From: Cellulomonas fimi
GTDB lineage: Bacteria; Actinomycetota; Actinomycetes; Actinomycetales; Cellulomonadaceae
Length of the DNA stretch: 64,000 nucleotides
Direction: 5' to 3'
Assembly: GCF_028527925.1 (NCBI RefSeq)
Contig: NZ_JAPESW010000007.1
Span: 62,001-126,000 of the forward strand
The translations under genes were made by a program, and so were the position numbers. Within the stretch, counting starts at the first letter, position 1; the number at the start of each line of letters is the position of its first letter. Below are positions 46,089 through 55,610 of the stretch, piece by piece. The notes under the pieces were generated by a model. The model did no database searches and was not told the DNA's origin. It saw nothing but the letters and a program-made list of their open reading frames with translations.

Positions 46089-47573
46089 ATGGTCGACATC
46101 CTGCGCGACGTGCTCGTCGCGCTGCTCGTGGCCTGCGTGGCCACGGCGCTCATCCCCGTCGTCGGGGGCATCGTGCTGTACGGCATCGTCCCGTTCCACG
46201 CGGTGCGCTCGCACCTGCGCCGGGCGGGCGCGTACCTGCCGCGCGTGGTCGTGCTCATCCCCGCGTGGAACGAGGCACCCGTCCTGACGGCGTCGCTCGA
46301 GCGGCTCATGGCGCTCGAGTACCCGCCCGACCGGCTGCGGGTCTTCGTCATCGACGACGCGAGCACCGACGACACGCCCGCGGTCGTGGGCGCGGTCGCC
46401 GAGCGGTTCCCCGGGCAGATCGTCCACCTGCGGCGCGAGAAGGGCGGGCAGGGCAAGGCGCACACCCTCAACCACGGGATCCGGCGCGCGCTCGCGGACG
46501 ACTGGATGGAGGCGCTGCTCATCATGGACGCCGACGTCGTCTACCGGCCGGACTCGCTGCGCCGCATGACGCGGCACCTCGCGGACCCGCGCGTCGGCGC
46601 GGTGTCGGCGTACATCCGGGAGGGGTCGCGCCGGCCGAGCGCCGTGACGCGGTTCATCGGCTACGAGTACGTGACGGGCCAGGCGGCCGCACGCCGCGCG
46701 GAGAACGTCGTGGGCGCGATGGACTGCCTGGCGGGCGGTGCGCAGCTGCACTCGCGCGTCAACATCGAGGCGATCGGCGGGCAGGTCGACACCTCGACGC
46801 TGGCCGAGGACACGATGACGACGTTCATGACGCAGCTCGACGGGCGCCTCGTGGTGTTCGACCCGTCCGCGGTGGTGCTGGCGGAGGAGCCCGACTCGGT
46901 CACGGGGCTGTGGAAGCAGCGCCTGCGGTGGGGGCGCGGCAACGTGCAGATCTCCAGCCGGTTCCGGCGGATGTGGTTCCGGCCGACGCGGCAGCACCGG
47001 CTCGGGTCGTTCGTGTTCGGCTTCATGTGGTTCGCGATCTACCTGCTGCCGTTCTTCATGACGGCGGCGAGCGTCGGCCTGATCGGGTTGTTCCTCCTGG
47101 ACGAGCTGCTCGCGACGTGGATGTTCCAGGCGCTGTGGTGGGCGGCGATCACCGCGTACGTGTTCATCACGGCGACGACCCTCATGCTCGACCGGCAGAC
47201 CGCCCGCCGGTCGTGGCTCGAGGCGCTGATGTTCCCCGGCCTGGGCTTCCTCGTCATCATGGCCGCGGTGTTCGTCCCCGGGCTGTGGGACGAGCGGATC
47301 CCGGCGGCGCTCGACGTCCAGCTGGGGCCTGTCGCGGTCACCGCGTGGACGCTGCTGCTGTACGCCTGGCCGGTGCTCTCGATGGTGTGCGCGTGGGGCC
47401 TCAAGCAGCTCGAGCGCGTGCCGGGGGGGCGGCGGGCGGTGCGCTTCCTCATCTACCTCGTCGGCTACGGGCCGGTGCTGTGCGCCGTCTCCGCGGACGC
47501 GTACCTGAAGGAGTGGCAGGGCGCCGCGCAGGTGTGGGACAAGACCGAGAAGAAGGGCACGGTGGCGGCATGA
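46089..47573 (+). CDS. Processive glycosyltransferase family 2 (BcsA/PgaC-like)
   Basis: 494 aa, ATG after CCGGAGGACCG. An N-terminal membrane segment (V-L-V-A-L-L-V-A-C-V-A-T-A-L-I-P), then the GT2 domain: P-A-W-N-E-A-P-V, D-D-A-S-T-D-D-T, D-A-D, the acceptor motif T-L-A-E-D-T (E-D) and Q-R-L-R-W (QxxRW), then four C-terminal membrane segments. These motifs mark processive synthases of beta-linked polymers such as poly-GlcNAc, hyaluronan or cellulose. No PilZ domain is present. A 61-aa membrane protein overlaps its 3' end. TAGCGT (45991-45996) is a possible -10. Confidence 0.92.
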   Translation: MVDILRDVLVALLVACVATALIPVVGGIVLYGIVPFHAVRSHLRRAGAYLPRVVVLIPAWNEAPVLTASLERLMALEYPPDRLRVFVIDDASTDDTPAVVGAVAERFPGQIVHLRREKGGQGKAHTLNHGIRRALADDWMEALLIMDADVVYRPDSLRRMTRHLADPRVGAVSAYIREGSRRPSAVTRFIGYEYVTGQAAARRAENVVGAMDCLAGGAQLHSRVNIEAIGGQVDTSTLAEDTMTTFMTQLDGRLVVFDPSAVVLAEEPDSVTGLWKQRLRWGRGNVQISSRFRRMWFRPTRQHRLGSFVFGFMWFAIYLLPFFMTAASVGLIGLFLLDELLATWMFQALWWAAITAYVFITATTLMLDRQTARRSWLEALMFPGLGFLVIMAAVFVPGLWDERIPAALDVQLGPVAVTAWTLLLYAWPVLSMVCAWGLKQLERVPGGRRAVRFLIYLVGYGPVLCAVSADAYLKEWQGAAQVWDKTEKKGTVAA

Positions 47574-47755
47574 GCACCCCGACGTCACGCACGGAGGAGG
47601 AGCGCGCGGCCTGGTGGGCGACGCTCGCGCCCGACGCGCTCGAGGACGAGATCCGCGTGAACCTGCGGGCCGAGCGGCGGCTCGTGCCGATCGCGCTGGT
47701 CGCGGGCGCTCTCACGGTCGTCGTGCTGGTGCTACGGACGGTGCTCTTCTCCTGA
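47570..47755 (+). CDS. Small membrane partner of GT2 synthase
   Basis: 61 aa; its ATG overlaps the glycosyltransferase stop (ATGA). A charged N-terminus (E-E-E-R-A-A-W-W-A-T-L-A-P-D-A-L) precedes one membrane helix (L-V-P-I-A-L-V-A-G-A-L-T-V-V-V-L-V-L). The coupling suggests a subunit or assembly factor for the synthase, much as small PgaD-like proteins accompany PgaC, though no similarity to PgaD can be claimed. It overlaps the convergent acyltransferase by 24 bp. Confidence 0.75.
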   Translation: MSTPTSRTEEERAAWWATLAPDALEDEIRVNLRAERRLVPIALVAGALTVVVLVLRTVLFS

Positions 47756-48823
47756 CCCGGGCCGGGCGCCGACACCCGCCTCCTGCGGGGCGGGCGCGTC
47801 GGGCAGCATGTCGGGGCGCACGTCCGCGGCGCGCGTCGAGACGCCGTGCAGGACGCGTTCGAAGGGACCGCGGCCCAGCGCGGCGCGCCACGACCAGCAC
47901 AGCACGGTCGTGGTGACGAGGAACGCGAGCCACGACGCGACGGCCGGCGCGTAGACGACGCCCTCGCCCAGCACCGCGATGACGACGACGTGGACGGTGT
48001 ACGCGGACAGCGCGAGCTCGCCGACGGCCGCGACGGGGCTGACCAGGCCCGGGGCCGCCTCGGCGACGACGAGGCACGCGACGAGCACGAGCAGCGCGAC
48101 GCCCGTGTTGCCGAGCACCTCGAACGTCGACGACGAGTGCGGCTCGGTCGTCGCGATCGACGGGGGCCAGCCGAGCGCGTCCCGCGCGACCCACGCGCCC
48201 ACGTGCCCGACGACGACGAGCCCCGCGCCGACGCCCGCGGCGACGAGCCGCACCCGGCGGGAGCGCAGGTCGCACCGGCCGACCGCGAGGCCCGCGCACA
48301 GGTACGCGAGCCACACGACGGCCGGGTAGAAGTGCCCGACGGCGATCTCCGCGAGCAGCGTGGGCCGTGGCTGCCACGCCGCCAGCCCGGCCTCGAGCGC
48401 CGCGCGGAGGACCGGGCCGACGACGGCGACCGCAGCCGCGACGACCAGCAGGGTCCGCACGGACCAGCGCAGCGCGAGGCAGCCGATGGCGAACAGCACC
48501 GCGTAGGTCGGCAGGATCACCGCGACGGGCGTCCCGAGCATGACGAGCAGCTCGCCGAGCACGAACAGCAGGACCGCGCGCACCAGGACCCGCAGCCGTG
48601 CCTGCACGAGCCGCGTGCCGACGACGGGCGAGGCGCCGCCGGACAGCAGCGCGAGGCCGATGCCCGCGAGGACGACGAACAGCGCCGACGGGCGGCCGTC
48701 GGCGAGCTGCGCGAAGCCGCCGGGCAGCACGCGCGAGTCCGCGTCGTCGGGACCGACGTGGGCGGTCATCATGCCGAGCACGGCCAGGCCGCGGGCGACG
48801 TCGACTCCGGCGATGCGGCGCAT
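47732..48823 (-). CDS. Membrane acyltransferase (HGSNAT/DUF418-like)
   Basis: 363 aa with about ten membrane segments. The N-terminus R-I-A-G-V-D-V-A-R-G-L-A-V-L-G-M-M-T-A-H is the signature of heparan-alpha-glucosaminide N-acetyltransferase-like/DUF418 proteins, with the putative catalytic His at 20. A late helix S-A-Y-T-V-H-V-V-V-I-A and W-R-A-A-L-G-R-G-P-F-E match the same group. These are thought to acetylate or succinylate glycans across the membrane. Its position against the GT2 operon suggests modification of the polymer made there (inference). Confidence 0.85.
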   Translation of the reverse strand: MRRIAGVDVARGLAVLGMMTAHVGPDDADSRVLPGGFAQLADGRPSALFVVLAGIGLALLSGGASPVVGTRLVQARLRVLVRAVLLFVLGELLVMLGTPVAVILPTYAVLFAIGCLALRWSVRTLLVVAAAVAVVGPVLRAALEAGLAAWQPRPTLLAEIAVGHFYPAVVWLAYLCAGLAVGRCDLRSRRVRLVAAGVGAGLVVVGHVGAWVARDALGWPPSIATTEPHSSSTFEVLGNTGVALLVLVACLVVAEAAPGLVSPVAAVGELALSAYTVHVVVIAVLGEGVVYAPAVASWLAFLVTTTVLCWSWRAALGRGPFERVLHGVSTRAADVRPDMLPDAPAPQEAGVGARPGSGEEHRP

Positions 48824-48946
48824 GGGTCGATCATGCCGTCCCGGCCCGTGTGACGGACCGTGCGCCGCGCTCGCGCCTCGGACCGGCTGGTCTCAAGCCT
48901 CGGAACGATTCGTCCCGTGCCTTGAAACCGACTCCGCACAGGTGAT

Positions 48947-48957
48947 TAGAGTCTGAT
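48947..48957 (+). promoter_or_regulatory. Leaderless-type promoter of methyltransferase
   Basis: TAGAGT (48947-48952) is 5 nt before the GTG at 48958. TTGAAA at 48922-48927 could be the -35 with a long 19-bp spacer. Confidence 0.5.
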
Positions 48958-49776
48958 GTGAACACCCCCGTCCACGCCGACGTCTACACGCACGGGCACC
49001 ACGAGTCGGTGCTCCGCTCGCACCGCTGGCGCACCGCCGAGAACTCCGCGGCGTACCTGCTGCCCCACCTGACGCCGGGGCAGAGCCTGCTCGACGTCGG
49101 CTGCGGGCCGGGCTCGGTGACCATCGACCTCGCGGCGCGCGTCGCACCCGGGCGGGTCGTCGGCGTCGACGTCTCCGCGAAGGTCATCGACGTCGCACGC
49201 ACCGCCGCGGCCGACGCCGGGACCGACGTCACGTTCGACGTCGCCGACGCCTACGAGCTGCCGTTCCCCGACGACTCCTTCGACGTCGTGCACGCGCACC
49301 AGGTCCTCCAGCACCTGTCCGACCCCGTCGCCGCGCTGCGCGAGATGCGCCGCGTCGCCCGGCCGGGCGGCGTCGTCGCCGTCCGCGACGCCGACTACTC
49401 CGGCATGACGTGGTACCCGCCGTCGCCCGGGCTCGACGAGTGGCAGGCGCTGTACCAGGAGGTCACCGAGGCGAACCGCGCCGAGGCCGACGCGGGCCGT
49501 CGCCTCCTGTCGTGGGTGCGCGCTGCGGGCTTCGACCCCGCCGGCATCGCGCCGTCGGCGGGCGTGTGGTGCTACGCGACCCCCGAGGACCGCACGTGGT
49601 GGGCCGACCTGTGGGCCGACCGCTGCACCAAGTCGAACTTCGCCGCGCAGGCCATCGACCACCACCTCGCCGACGAGGTCGGCCTCGAGCTGCTCGCCGA
49701 CGCGTGGCACGAGTGGGGCGCCGAGCCCGACGGCTGGTTCGCCGTGCTGCACGGCGAGGTCGTCGCGCGCGCCTGA
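48958..49776 (+). CDS. Class I SAM-dependent methyltransferase
   Basis: 272 aa from the GTG at 48958. SAM-binding motif I is L-L-D-V-G-C-G-P-G (about 45-53), the acidic residue is in G-V-D-V-S, and motif IV reads F-D-V-V-H-A-H-Q-V-L-Q-H-L. The C-terminal third is the substrate cap. Similarity is to UbiE/arsenite-type methyltransferases, but no specific acceptor can be named. It is followed by an FAH-family gene after 16 bp, which has its own promoter. Confidence 0.88.
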   Translation: MNTPVHADVYTHGHHESVLRSHRWRTAENSAAYLLPHLTPGQSLLDVGCGPGSVTIDLAARVAPGRVVGVDVSAKVIDVARTAAADAGTDVTFDVADAYELPFPDDSFDVVHAHQVLQHLSDPVAALREMRRVARPGGVVAVRDADYSGMTWYPPSPGLDEWQALYQEVTEANRAEADAGRRLLSWVRAAGFDPAGIAPSAGVWCYATPEDRTWWADLWADRCTKSNFAAQAIDHHLADEVGLELLADAWHEWGAEPDGWFAVLHGEVVARA

Positions 49777-49780
49777 CACG

Positions 49781-49792
49781 TAGGCTGGCCAC
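49781..49792 (+). promoter_or_regulatory. Leaderless-type -10 of FAH-family gene
   Basis: TAGGCT (49781-49786), 6 nt, then GTG at 49793; no ribosome-binding site fits. Confidence 0.55.
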
Positions 49793-50578
49793 GTGCGCAT
49801 CGCCCGCTTCACCACAGGTCAGGACCCGCGCTACGCCGTCGTCGAGGGCGACCCCGGCGCGGAGGAGCTGGTCGTCCTCACCGGCGACCCGATCTACACG
49901 CCGATCCAGCCGACGGGGGAGCGGCGCCGCCTCGACGACGACGGCGTCCGCCTGCTGGCGCCCGTCATCCCGCGCTCCAAGATCGTCGGCGTCGGCCGCA
50001 ACTACGCCGACCACGCGGCCGAGCACGGCAACGAGGTCCCGACGTCGCCGCTGCTGTTCCTCAAGCCGAACACGTCCGTGATCGGCCCCGATGACCCGAT
50101 CGTCCTGCCCGACTGGACCGAGCACGTCGAGCACGAGGCCGAGCTCGCCGTCGTGATCGGCAAGGTCACCAAGGACGTGAGCCCCGAGCGCGCCCTCGAC
50201 CACGTCTTCGGGTTCACCGTCGCGAACGACGTGACCGCGCGGGACATCCAGCGCAGCGACCTGCAGTGGACCCGTGCGAAGGGCTTCGACGGCTCGTGCC
50301 CGATCGGCCCCTGGATCGTCCCCGGCCTCGACGTCGACGACCTCGCGGTGACCGCGCGCGTCAACGGCGAGACCAAGCAGGACGGCCGCACGTCGCAGAT
50401 GGTCTTCGACACCGCGTACCTGGTGTCGTACGTCTCCGAGGTGTTCACGCTGCTGCCCGGCGACGTCATCCTCACCGGCACGCCCGCCGGCGTGAGCCCG
50501 ATCGTCGACCGCGACGTCGTCGAGGTCGAGGTCGAGTCCATCGGCGTCCTGCGCAACCCGGTCCTCCGCCGGAACTAG
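49793..50578 (+). CDS. Fumarylacetoacetate hydrolase family protein
   Basis: 261 aa from the GTG at 49793. A short N-terminal domain precedes the FAH fold: G-V-G-R-N-Y-A-D-H near 63, the metal-binding H-E-A-E-L-A-V-V-I-G near 112, F-T-V-A-N-D-V-T-A-R-D and L-L-P-G-D-V-I-L-T-G-T-P. The pattern fits 2-hydroxyhepta-2,4-diene-1,7-dioate isomerase/oxaloacetate decarboxylase-like members, which act on small keto acids with Mg2+. It sits directly before gltX, a linkage common in actinobacteria. Confidence 0.92.
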   Translation: MRIARFTTGQDPRYAVVEGDPGAEELVVLTGDPIYTPIQPTGERRRLDDDGVRLLAPVIPRSKIVGVGRNYADHAAEHGNEVPTSPLLFLKPNTSVIGPDDPIVLPDWTEHVEHEAELAVVIGKVTKDVSPERALDHVFGFTVANDVTARDIQRSDLQWTRAKGFDGSCPIGPWIVPGLDVDDLAVTARVNGETKQDGRTSQMVFDTAYLVSYVSEVFTLLPGDVILTGTPAGVSPIVDRDVVEVEVESIGVLRNPVLRRN

Positions 50579-50585
50579 CCGCAAC

Positions 50586-50597
50586 TAACCTGTACCC
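50586..50597 (+). promoter_or_regulatory. Leaderless-type -10 of gltX
   Basis: TAACCT (50586-50591) is 6 nt before the GTG at 50598, at the end of the FAH-family gene. Confidence 0.5.
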
Positions 50598-52112
50598 GTG
50601 ACCACCCCCGCCCCCGCCGGCTCCGCCGTGCGCGTCCGCTTCTGCCCGTCGCCGACCGGCACCCCGCACGTCGGTCTCATCCGCACCGCGCTGTTCAACT
50701 GGGCGTACGCCCGGAAGACGGGCGGGACGTTCGTGTTCCGCATCGAGGACACGGACGCGGAGCGGGACTCGGAGGAGAGCTACCTGCAGCTGCTCGACGC
50801 GCTGCGCTGGCTCGGGCTGGACTGGGACGAGGGCGTCGAGGTCGGCGGCCCGCACGCGCCGTACCGGCAGTCGCAGCGCTACGACCTGTACGCCGACGTC
50901 GTGCGCCGCCTCGTCGAGGGCGGGTACGCGTACGAGTCGTTCTCCACGCCCGAGGAGATCGAGGCGCGTCACCGGGCCGCGGGTCGTGACCCGAAGCTCG
51001 GCTACGACGGGTTCGACCGTGACCTGACCGACGAGCAGAAGGCGGCGTACCGCGCCGAGGGCCGGTCGCCCGTGCTGCGCGTGCGCATGCCCGACGAGGA
51101 CGTCACGTTCACCGACCTGGTGCGCGGCGAGATCACGTTCAAGGCCGGATCGGTGCCGGACTACGTGATCGTCCGCGCGAACGGCCACCCGCTGTACACG
51201 CTGGTCAACCCCGTCGACGACGCGTTCATGGGCATCACGCACGTCCTGCGCGGTGAGGACCTGCTGTCGTCGACGCCGCGCCAGGTCGTGCTGTACCGCG
51301 CGCTCGTCGAGCTCGGCGTCGCGTCCGTCGTGCCGCAGTTCGGCCACCTCCCGTACGTCATGGGCGAGGGCAACCGGAAGCTGTCGAAGCGCGACCCCGA
51401 GTCCAACCTCTTCCTGCACCGCGAGCGCGGCTTCACGCCCGAAGGCCTGCTCAACTACCTCGCGCTGCTCGGCTGGGGCATCGCGCCCGACCGGGACGTC
51501 TTCACGCTCGACGAGCTCGCGCACGCGTTCGACGTCGCCGACGTGAACCCGAACCCCGCGCGCTTCGACCTCAAGAAGGCCGAGGCGATCAACGCCGAGC
51601 ACGTGCGCCTGCTCGCGCCCGACGACTTCCGCGACCGGCTCGTGCCCTACCTGCACGCGGGCGGGCTCGTCCCGGCCGACTCGTACGCCGACCTGTCCGC
51701 GGAGCACCGTGCGCTGCTCGACGCGGGTGCGCCGCTCATCCAGACCCGCGTCACGCTGCTCGGCGAGGCGGTCGGGATGCTCGGCTTCCTGTTCGTCGCC
51801 GACGACGCCCTCGAGGTCGCCGACGACGCGCGCGGCGCCCTGCGCGACGACGCGGCGGCCGTGCTCGACGCGTCGCGCGCGGCCCTCGCGGCCCTGCCCG
51901 CGGACGGCTTCACGACGGCCGCGACGCAGGAGGTGCTGCAGGCCGCGCTCGTCGACGAGGGCGGGCTCGGCATCAAGCCGCGCTTCGCGTTCACCCCGCT
52001 GCGCGTCGCGCTGTCCGGCCGTCGGGTGTCGCCGCCGCTGTTCGAGTCGATGGAGATCCTGGGCCGCGACGCGACGCTCGCCCGGATCGACCGGCTCCGC
52101 GCGACGCTGTGA
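50598..52112 (+). CDS. gltX: Glutamyl-tRNA synthetase
   Basis: 504 aa from the GTG at 50598. Class I synthetase that charges tRNA-Glu. The HIGH motif is present as [11 protein letters not shown] (His-Val-Gly), the KMSKS loop as K-L-S-K-R-D near residue 258, and R-I-E-D-T-D near 46. The C-terminal helical anticodon-binding domain is complete. The stop overlaps the start of a HAD phosphatase gene (GTGA), so the two are co-translated. Confidence 0.96.
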   Translation: MTTPAPAGSAVRVRFCPSPTGTPHVGLIRTALFNWAYARKTGGTFVFRIEDTDAERDSEESYLQLLDALRWLGLDWDEGVEVGGPHAPYRQSQRYDLYADVVRRLVEGGYAYESFSTPEEIEARHRAAGRDPKLGYDGFDRDLTDEQKAAYRAEGRSPVLRVRMPDEDVTFTDLVRGEITFKAGSVPDYVIVRANGHPLYTLVNPVDDAFMGITHVLRGEDLLSSTPRQVVLYRALVELGVASVVPQFGHLPYVMGEGNRKLSKRDPESNLFLHRERGFTPEGLLNYLALLGWGIAPDRDVFTLDELAHAFDVADVNPNPARFDLKKAEAINAEHVRLLAPDDFRDRLVPYLHAGGLVPADSYADLSAEHRALLDAGAPLIQTRVTLLGEAVGMLGFLFVADDALEVADDARGALRDDAAAVLDASRAALAALPADGFTTAATQEVLQAALVDEGGLGIKPRFAFTPLRVALSGRRVSPPLFESMEILGRDATLARIDRLRATL

Positions 52113-52864
52113 CGGCGGCCGCGGGTCGGCCGCAGCCGCTCGTGGACGGCGTGCTGTTCGACATCGACGACACGCTGGTCGACACCCGGGGGGCGTTCGG
52201 GTCGGCGCTCGCCGCGATCGCCCGGCGCTACCTGCCGGACGTGCCGCCCGAGCGCGACCACGAGCTCCTCACGATGTGGCGTGCCGACGTCAGCGGGCAC
52301 TACGCGCGGTACACGCGGGGCGAGGCCGGGTACGAGGAGCAGCGGATGGCGCGCGCCAACGAGCTGCACGCCCGGTTCGGCGGCCGCACGCTCGACGAGG
52401 ACGCGTTCGCGCGCTGGGACGAGGTGTTCCAGGACGGCTTCAGCAGCGCGTGGACCGCGCACGACGACGCCGAGGCGGTCGTCGACGCGCTGCTCGCCGC
52501 GGGCGTCGCGGTCGGGGCGCTGTCGAACGCGTCGGTCGCGTACCAGACGGCCAAGCTCGAGCGCGTCGGGCTCGTCGACCGGGTGCCGATGCTCGTGGGC
52601 GTCGACACGCTCGGCTTCGGCAAGCCCGACCCGCGCGTGTTCGCGGAGGCGTGCCGGCTGCTCGGCACCGATCCCGCGCGCACCGCGTACGTGGGCGACG
52701 AGCTCGACGTCGACGCGGCCGCGGCGCGCGCGGCCGGGCTCGTGGGCGTGTGGCTCGACCGGCCCGACGGTCGCCGGCACCCGATCACCGACGAGCAGAT
52801 CGCCGCGGCCGACGTCCGCACGATCCGCAGCCTCAGCGAGCTGCCCGAGGTGCTGGGCGTCTGA
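52109..52864 (+). CDS. HAD superfamily hydrolase
   Basis: 251 aa, GTG overlapping the gltX stop. Motif I is F-D-I-D-D-T-L-V-D (catalytic aspartates near 19 and 21), motif II S-N-A-S, motif III Lys in G-K-P-D-P, and motif [10 protein letters not shown] helical cap lies between motifs I and II. It is a haloacid-dehalogenase-like phosphatase of the PGP/YjjG group. The substrate is unknown; the gltX link may only reflect expression level. Confidence 0.9.
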   Translation: MTAAAGRPQPLVDGVLFDIDDTLVDTRGAFGSALAAIARRYLPDVPPERDHELLTMWRADVSGHYARYTRGEAGYEEQRMARANELHARFGGRTLDEDAFARWDEVFQDGFSSAWTAHDDAEAVVDALLAAGVAVGALSNASVAYQTAKLERVGLVDRVPMLVGVDTLGFGKPDPRVFAEACRLLGTDPARTAYVGDELDVDAAAARAAGLVGVWLDRPDGRRHPITDEQIAAADVRTIRSLSELPEVLGV

Positions 52865-52942
52865 GCGGCGCCGGCAGGATCACCCGGCTGCCGAGGCGTC
52901 GCCGGGCAAGCCGTCCCGGCGACGTCTCTACACTCGCGCGGC

Positions 52943-53869
52943 ATGGGCCTCTTCTCCCGTGGGCGTGACCGTGCCGCCGACAGTCCCGACCCCGACCTGC
53001 CGTCGCTGGGCGCCGAGCAGGCGGACTGGCTCCGCGCGCGGGTCGTCGCCGAGCTCGCCGCCGCCGGTGTGGCGGTCGAGGCGCGCGGGGACCACCTGGT
53101 CGCCACCGACGGGCACGTGTACGGGCTCGGCAACCTCGCGGCGATGGTCGCGACGGCGCCGCGTCGCGAGCGTGACGCGGTGGTCGCGACGCACGTCCGC
53201 GGCCTCCTGACGATGCGCGACGTCCGCGAGCCCGAGACGCTGGAGGAAATCATCGGGATCGTCGTCGCCCGGGTGCTGCCCGACGACCCGGCGCACGCGC
53301 CGCGCGACCCCGGCGCGGACGCAGGGCCGGACCTCGGCCCCGGTCTCGTGGTGCGCGCGTGCCTCGACTTCCCGACGCACGTCTCGACGGTCTCCGACCT
53401 CGCGACGTTCGGCGGCTGGGCTGCCGTCGAGCCGTATGCGATCGCGAACCTGCGCGCCCTCCCGGCGCCCGATCACCAGGTGCTCCGGCCGGCCCGCGGG
53501 GCCGAGGTGCACGTCTTCGCCTCCGACGACCTCTTCGGCGCCAGCCGGCTGCTGCTCCTCGACGACCTGCTGGCGTCGCACCTGCACCTGGAGCGTCCCG
53601 CGCACGGCGCTCTCGTCGCCGTCCCGAACCGCCACCTGCTCGCGGTGCACGTGCTCGCCGGGCCGGAGGTGACGCACGCGATGTCGACCCTCATCCAGCT
53701 GGCGCGCGGGGAGTTCGACGGACCGGGACCGGTCAGCCCCGAGGTGTTCTACCGGGCGCCCGACGGGACGCTCCAGCAGATCACCGGGCCGGGCGAGGAC
53801 GGCGGGATCGCGGTGCTCGTCACCGGGGCGTTCGCCGATGCGATGGCGGCGCTCGGCCTGGTCGGCTGA
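52943..53869 (+). CDS. Uncharacterised protein, DUF1444-like
   Basis: 308 aa from the ATG at 52943 (TACACT 8 nt upstream). No membrane segment or signal peptide. The centre (A-V-E-P-Y-A-I-A-N-L-R-A-L, then V-F-A-S-D-D-L-F-G-A-S-R-L-L-L and V-A-V-P-N-R-H-L-L-A-V-H-V-L) resembles DUF1444/YtpQ proteins of Firmicutes, whose function is unknown. The resemblance is by eye only. A monocistronic gene between a HAD phosphatase and a methyltransferase. Confidence 0.6.
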   Translation: MGLFSRGRDRAADSPDPDLPSLGAEQADWLRARVVAELAAAGVAVEARGDHLVATDGHVYGLGNLAAMVATAPRRERDAVVATHVRGLLTMRDVREPETLEEIIGIVVARVLPDDPAHAPRDPGADAGPDLGPGLVVRACLDFPTHVSTVSDLATFGGWAAVEPYAIANLRALPAPDHQVLRPARGAEVHVFASDDLFGASRLLLLDDLLASHLHLERPAHGALVAVPNRHLLAVHVLAGPEVTHAMSTLIQLARGEFDGPGPVSPEVFYRAPDGTLQQITGPGEDGGIAVLVTGAFADAMAALGLVG

Positions 53870-53882
53870 CTGCCGGCGCCGC

Positions 53883-54617
53883 TCAGCGCAGCGTCGCCCG
53901 CCACGCGCGCGTCACGTACGGCACCTCCACCTCGTCGCGGTCGCGCAGGTCGGGGTGGTGCGCGACGAGGTCGTCGACGCGGTCGAGCAGCGCGTCGCGC
54001 TCGTCGGCGGGCAGCGTCAGGAGGTGGCTGCGGCTCGCGGCGAGGACGCGCAGGTCGGCCGTGCGCAGGCGCGACGACCAGGACGTCTCGCGGTGCTCGG
54101 GCGGGCCGAACGCCGGTCCGAGGTCGGGCTCGTGCGCGCTCGTGTCGAGCGGGTCGCCCGTGTGCACGATCTCCGTCCAGCGCGCCACCCAGTCGGTGCG
54201 CGCGTCGCGCACGTTCCACAGGACGGCGACCCGCCCGCCCGGGCGCAGGACGCGCGCCACCTCGGCAGACGCGGCGTGCGCGTCGAACCAGTGCCAGGCC
54301 TGCGCGACGGTTACGGCGTCGACGCACGCGTCCGGCAGGCCCGTCGCCTCGGCCGTGCCGGGGCGGGCGTCGGCCTCGGGAACGGTCCGCTCGAGCTCGG
54401 CACGCATCGCGTCCGACGGCTCCACGGCGAGCACGTCGTAGCCGAACGCGACGAGCCGGGCGGTGAGCTTGCCGGTGCCCGCGGCCACGTCCAGCACGTC
54501 GCGCGCGTCGTGCGGCACGCACCAGCGCACGACGTCGTCGGGGTAGGTCGGTCGCGCCGCCTGGTACGCCGCGACACCGTGCTCGAACGACGCGGCTCGC
54601 TCCGCCCGAACGTCCAT
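53883..54617 (-). CDS. Class I SAM-dependent methyltransferase
   Basis: 244 aa from the ATG at 54617. Motif I is V-L-D-V-A-A-G-T-G-K-L-T (about 41-52), then V-E-P-S-D-A-M-R, and the post-motif A-Q-A-W-H-W-F-D, typical of the methyltransferase-11/25 proteins that carry H-W. It is unrelated in detail to the methyltransferase at 48958. The target is unknown. A ribosome-binding site (GAGAGGGG) precedes the start. Confidence 0.88.
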   Translation of the reverse strand: MDVRAERAASFEHGVAAYQAARPTYPDDVVRWCVPHDARDVLDVAAGTGKLTARLVAFGYDVLAVEPSDAMRAELERTVPEADARPGTAEATGLPDACVDAVTVAQAWHWFDAHAASAEVARVLRPGGRVAVLWNVRDARTDWVARWTEIVHTGDPLDTSAHEPDLGPAFGPPEHRETSWSSRLRTADLRVLAASRSHLLTLPADERDALLDRVDDLVAHHPDLRDRDEVEVPYVTRAWRATLR

Positions 54618-54706
54618 CTGGTCCCCTCTCGGCCGCTCGACGGGGCGGTCCAGCGCGCGGCGGGAGACACCCCTGGGGGTCGACGCTACGACGCGTGGAC
54701 GCGCCT

Positions 54707-54734
54707 CACCTGCCGGGGCGACGCCCCTGAGGTG
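54707..54734 (-). terminator. Hairpin after hisN
   Basis: CACCT with AGGTG and an inner GGGGC with GCCCC (54707-54734), 51 bp past the hisN stop on the minus strand. A likely end of the aroA-rsgA-hisN transcript. Confidence 0.45.
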
Positions 54735-54784
54735 CTGGACGCGGGCCCGCGCGAGCGCGGTCGGCAGCGGACGCGTCCGTGACC

Positions 54785-55582
54785 TCAGGGCATCGGGTCG
54801 AGCAGCTCAAGGGCCTGGTCGTGCAGGAGCCCGTTGCTCACCAGCGCGGACCCGCCGAAGGGTCCGGGGACACCGCGCACCGACGTGAACCGCCCGCCGG
54901 CCTCGGTGACGATCGGCACGAGCGCGGCCATGTCGTGCAGCGCGAGCTCGGGCTCCGTGGAGAGGTCGACCGCGCCCTCGGCGACGAGCACGTGGCTCCA
55001 GAAGTCGCCGTACGCGCGCGTGCGCCACACCCGCCGGGTGAGGGCGAGGAAGCCGTCGAGCCGTCCCTCCTCCTCCCAGCCGGACAGCGACGAGTAGGAC
55101 AGCGACGCGTCCTCGAGCCGGTCGACGCCCGAGACGTGCATGCGCGTCGCCGACGCGAGCGAGCGACCCGTCCACGCGCCGGACCCCTGCGCGGCCCACC
55201 AGCGCCGGCCCAGGGCCGGGGCGCTCACGAGCCCCACGACGACCTCGTCGCCGTCGATCAGCGCGATGAGGGTCGCCCACACGGGCACGCCGCGCACGAA
55301 GTTCTTCGTGCCGTCGATCGGGTCGACCACCCAGCGCCGCGGGCCGTGCCCCGTGTCGGGCATCTCCTCGCCCTGCACCGCGTCGCGCGACCGGGCGCGT
55401 GCGAGCTGCCCGCGGATGAGCTCCTCGGCCGCGCGGTCCGCGTCGGACACCGGCGTCAGGTCCGGCTTGGTCTCGACGCGCAGGTCCTGCGCCTTGAACC
55501 GCGACATCGTGAGGGAGTCGACCTGGTCGGCCATCACGTGCGCGAGGCGCAGGTCGTCGTCGTACCCGGGGCGCAGGCTCAT
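54785..55582 (-). CDS. hisN: Histidinol-phosphatase, inositol monophosphatase family
   Basis: 265 aa from the ATG at 55582. Metal-dependent phosphatase with G-E-E near 72, V-D-P-I-D-G-T-K-N-F-V-R-G near 87 and the C-terminal E-L-A-L-H-D-M-A-A-L-V-P-I-V-x-E-A-G-G. This actinobacterial subfamily removes phosphate from histidinol phosphate (HisN), as in Corynebacterium and Mycobacterium; a general inositol phosphatase role is possible. It lies 28 bp after rsgA, in the aroA-rsgA-hisN order known from other actinobacteria. Confidence 0.88.
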   Translation of the reverse strand: MSLRPGYDDDLRLAHVMADQVDSLTMSRFKAQDLRVETKPDLTPVSDADRAAEELIRGQLARARSRDAVQGEEMPDTGHGPRRWVVDPIDGTKNFVRGVPVWATLIALIDGDEVVVGLVSAPALGRRWWAAQGSGAWTGRSLASATRMHVSGVDRLEDASLSYSSLSGWEEEGRLDGFLALTRRVWRTRAYGDFWSHVLVAEGAVDLSTEPELALHDMAALVPIVTEAGGRFTSVRGVPGPFGGSALVSNGLLHDQALELLDPMP

Positions 55583-55610
55583 GGCGGACACCGTAGCGCC
55601 GCCCCCCAGG

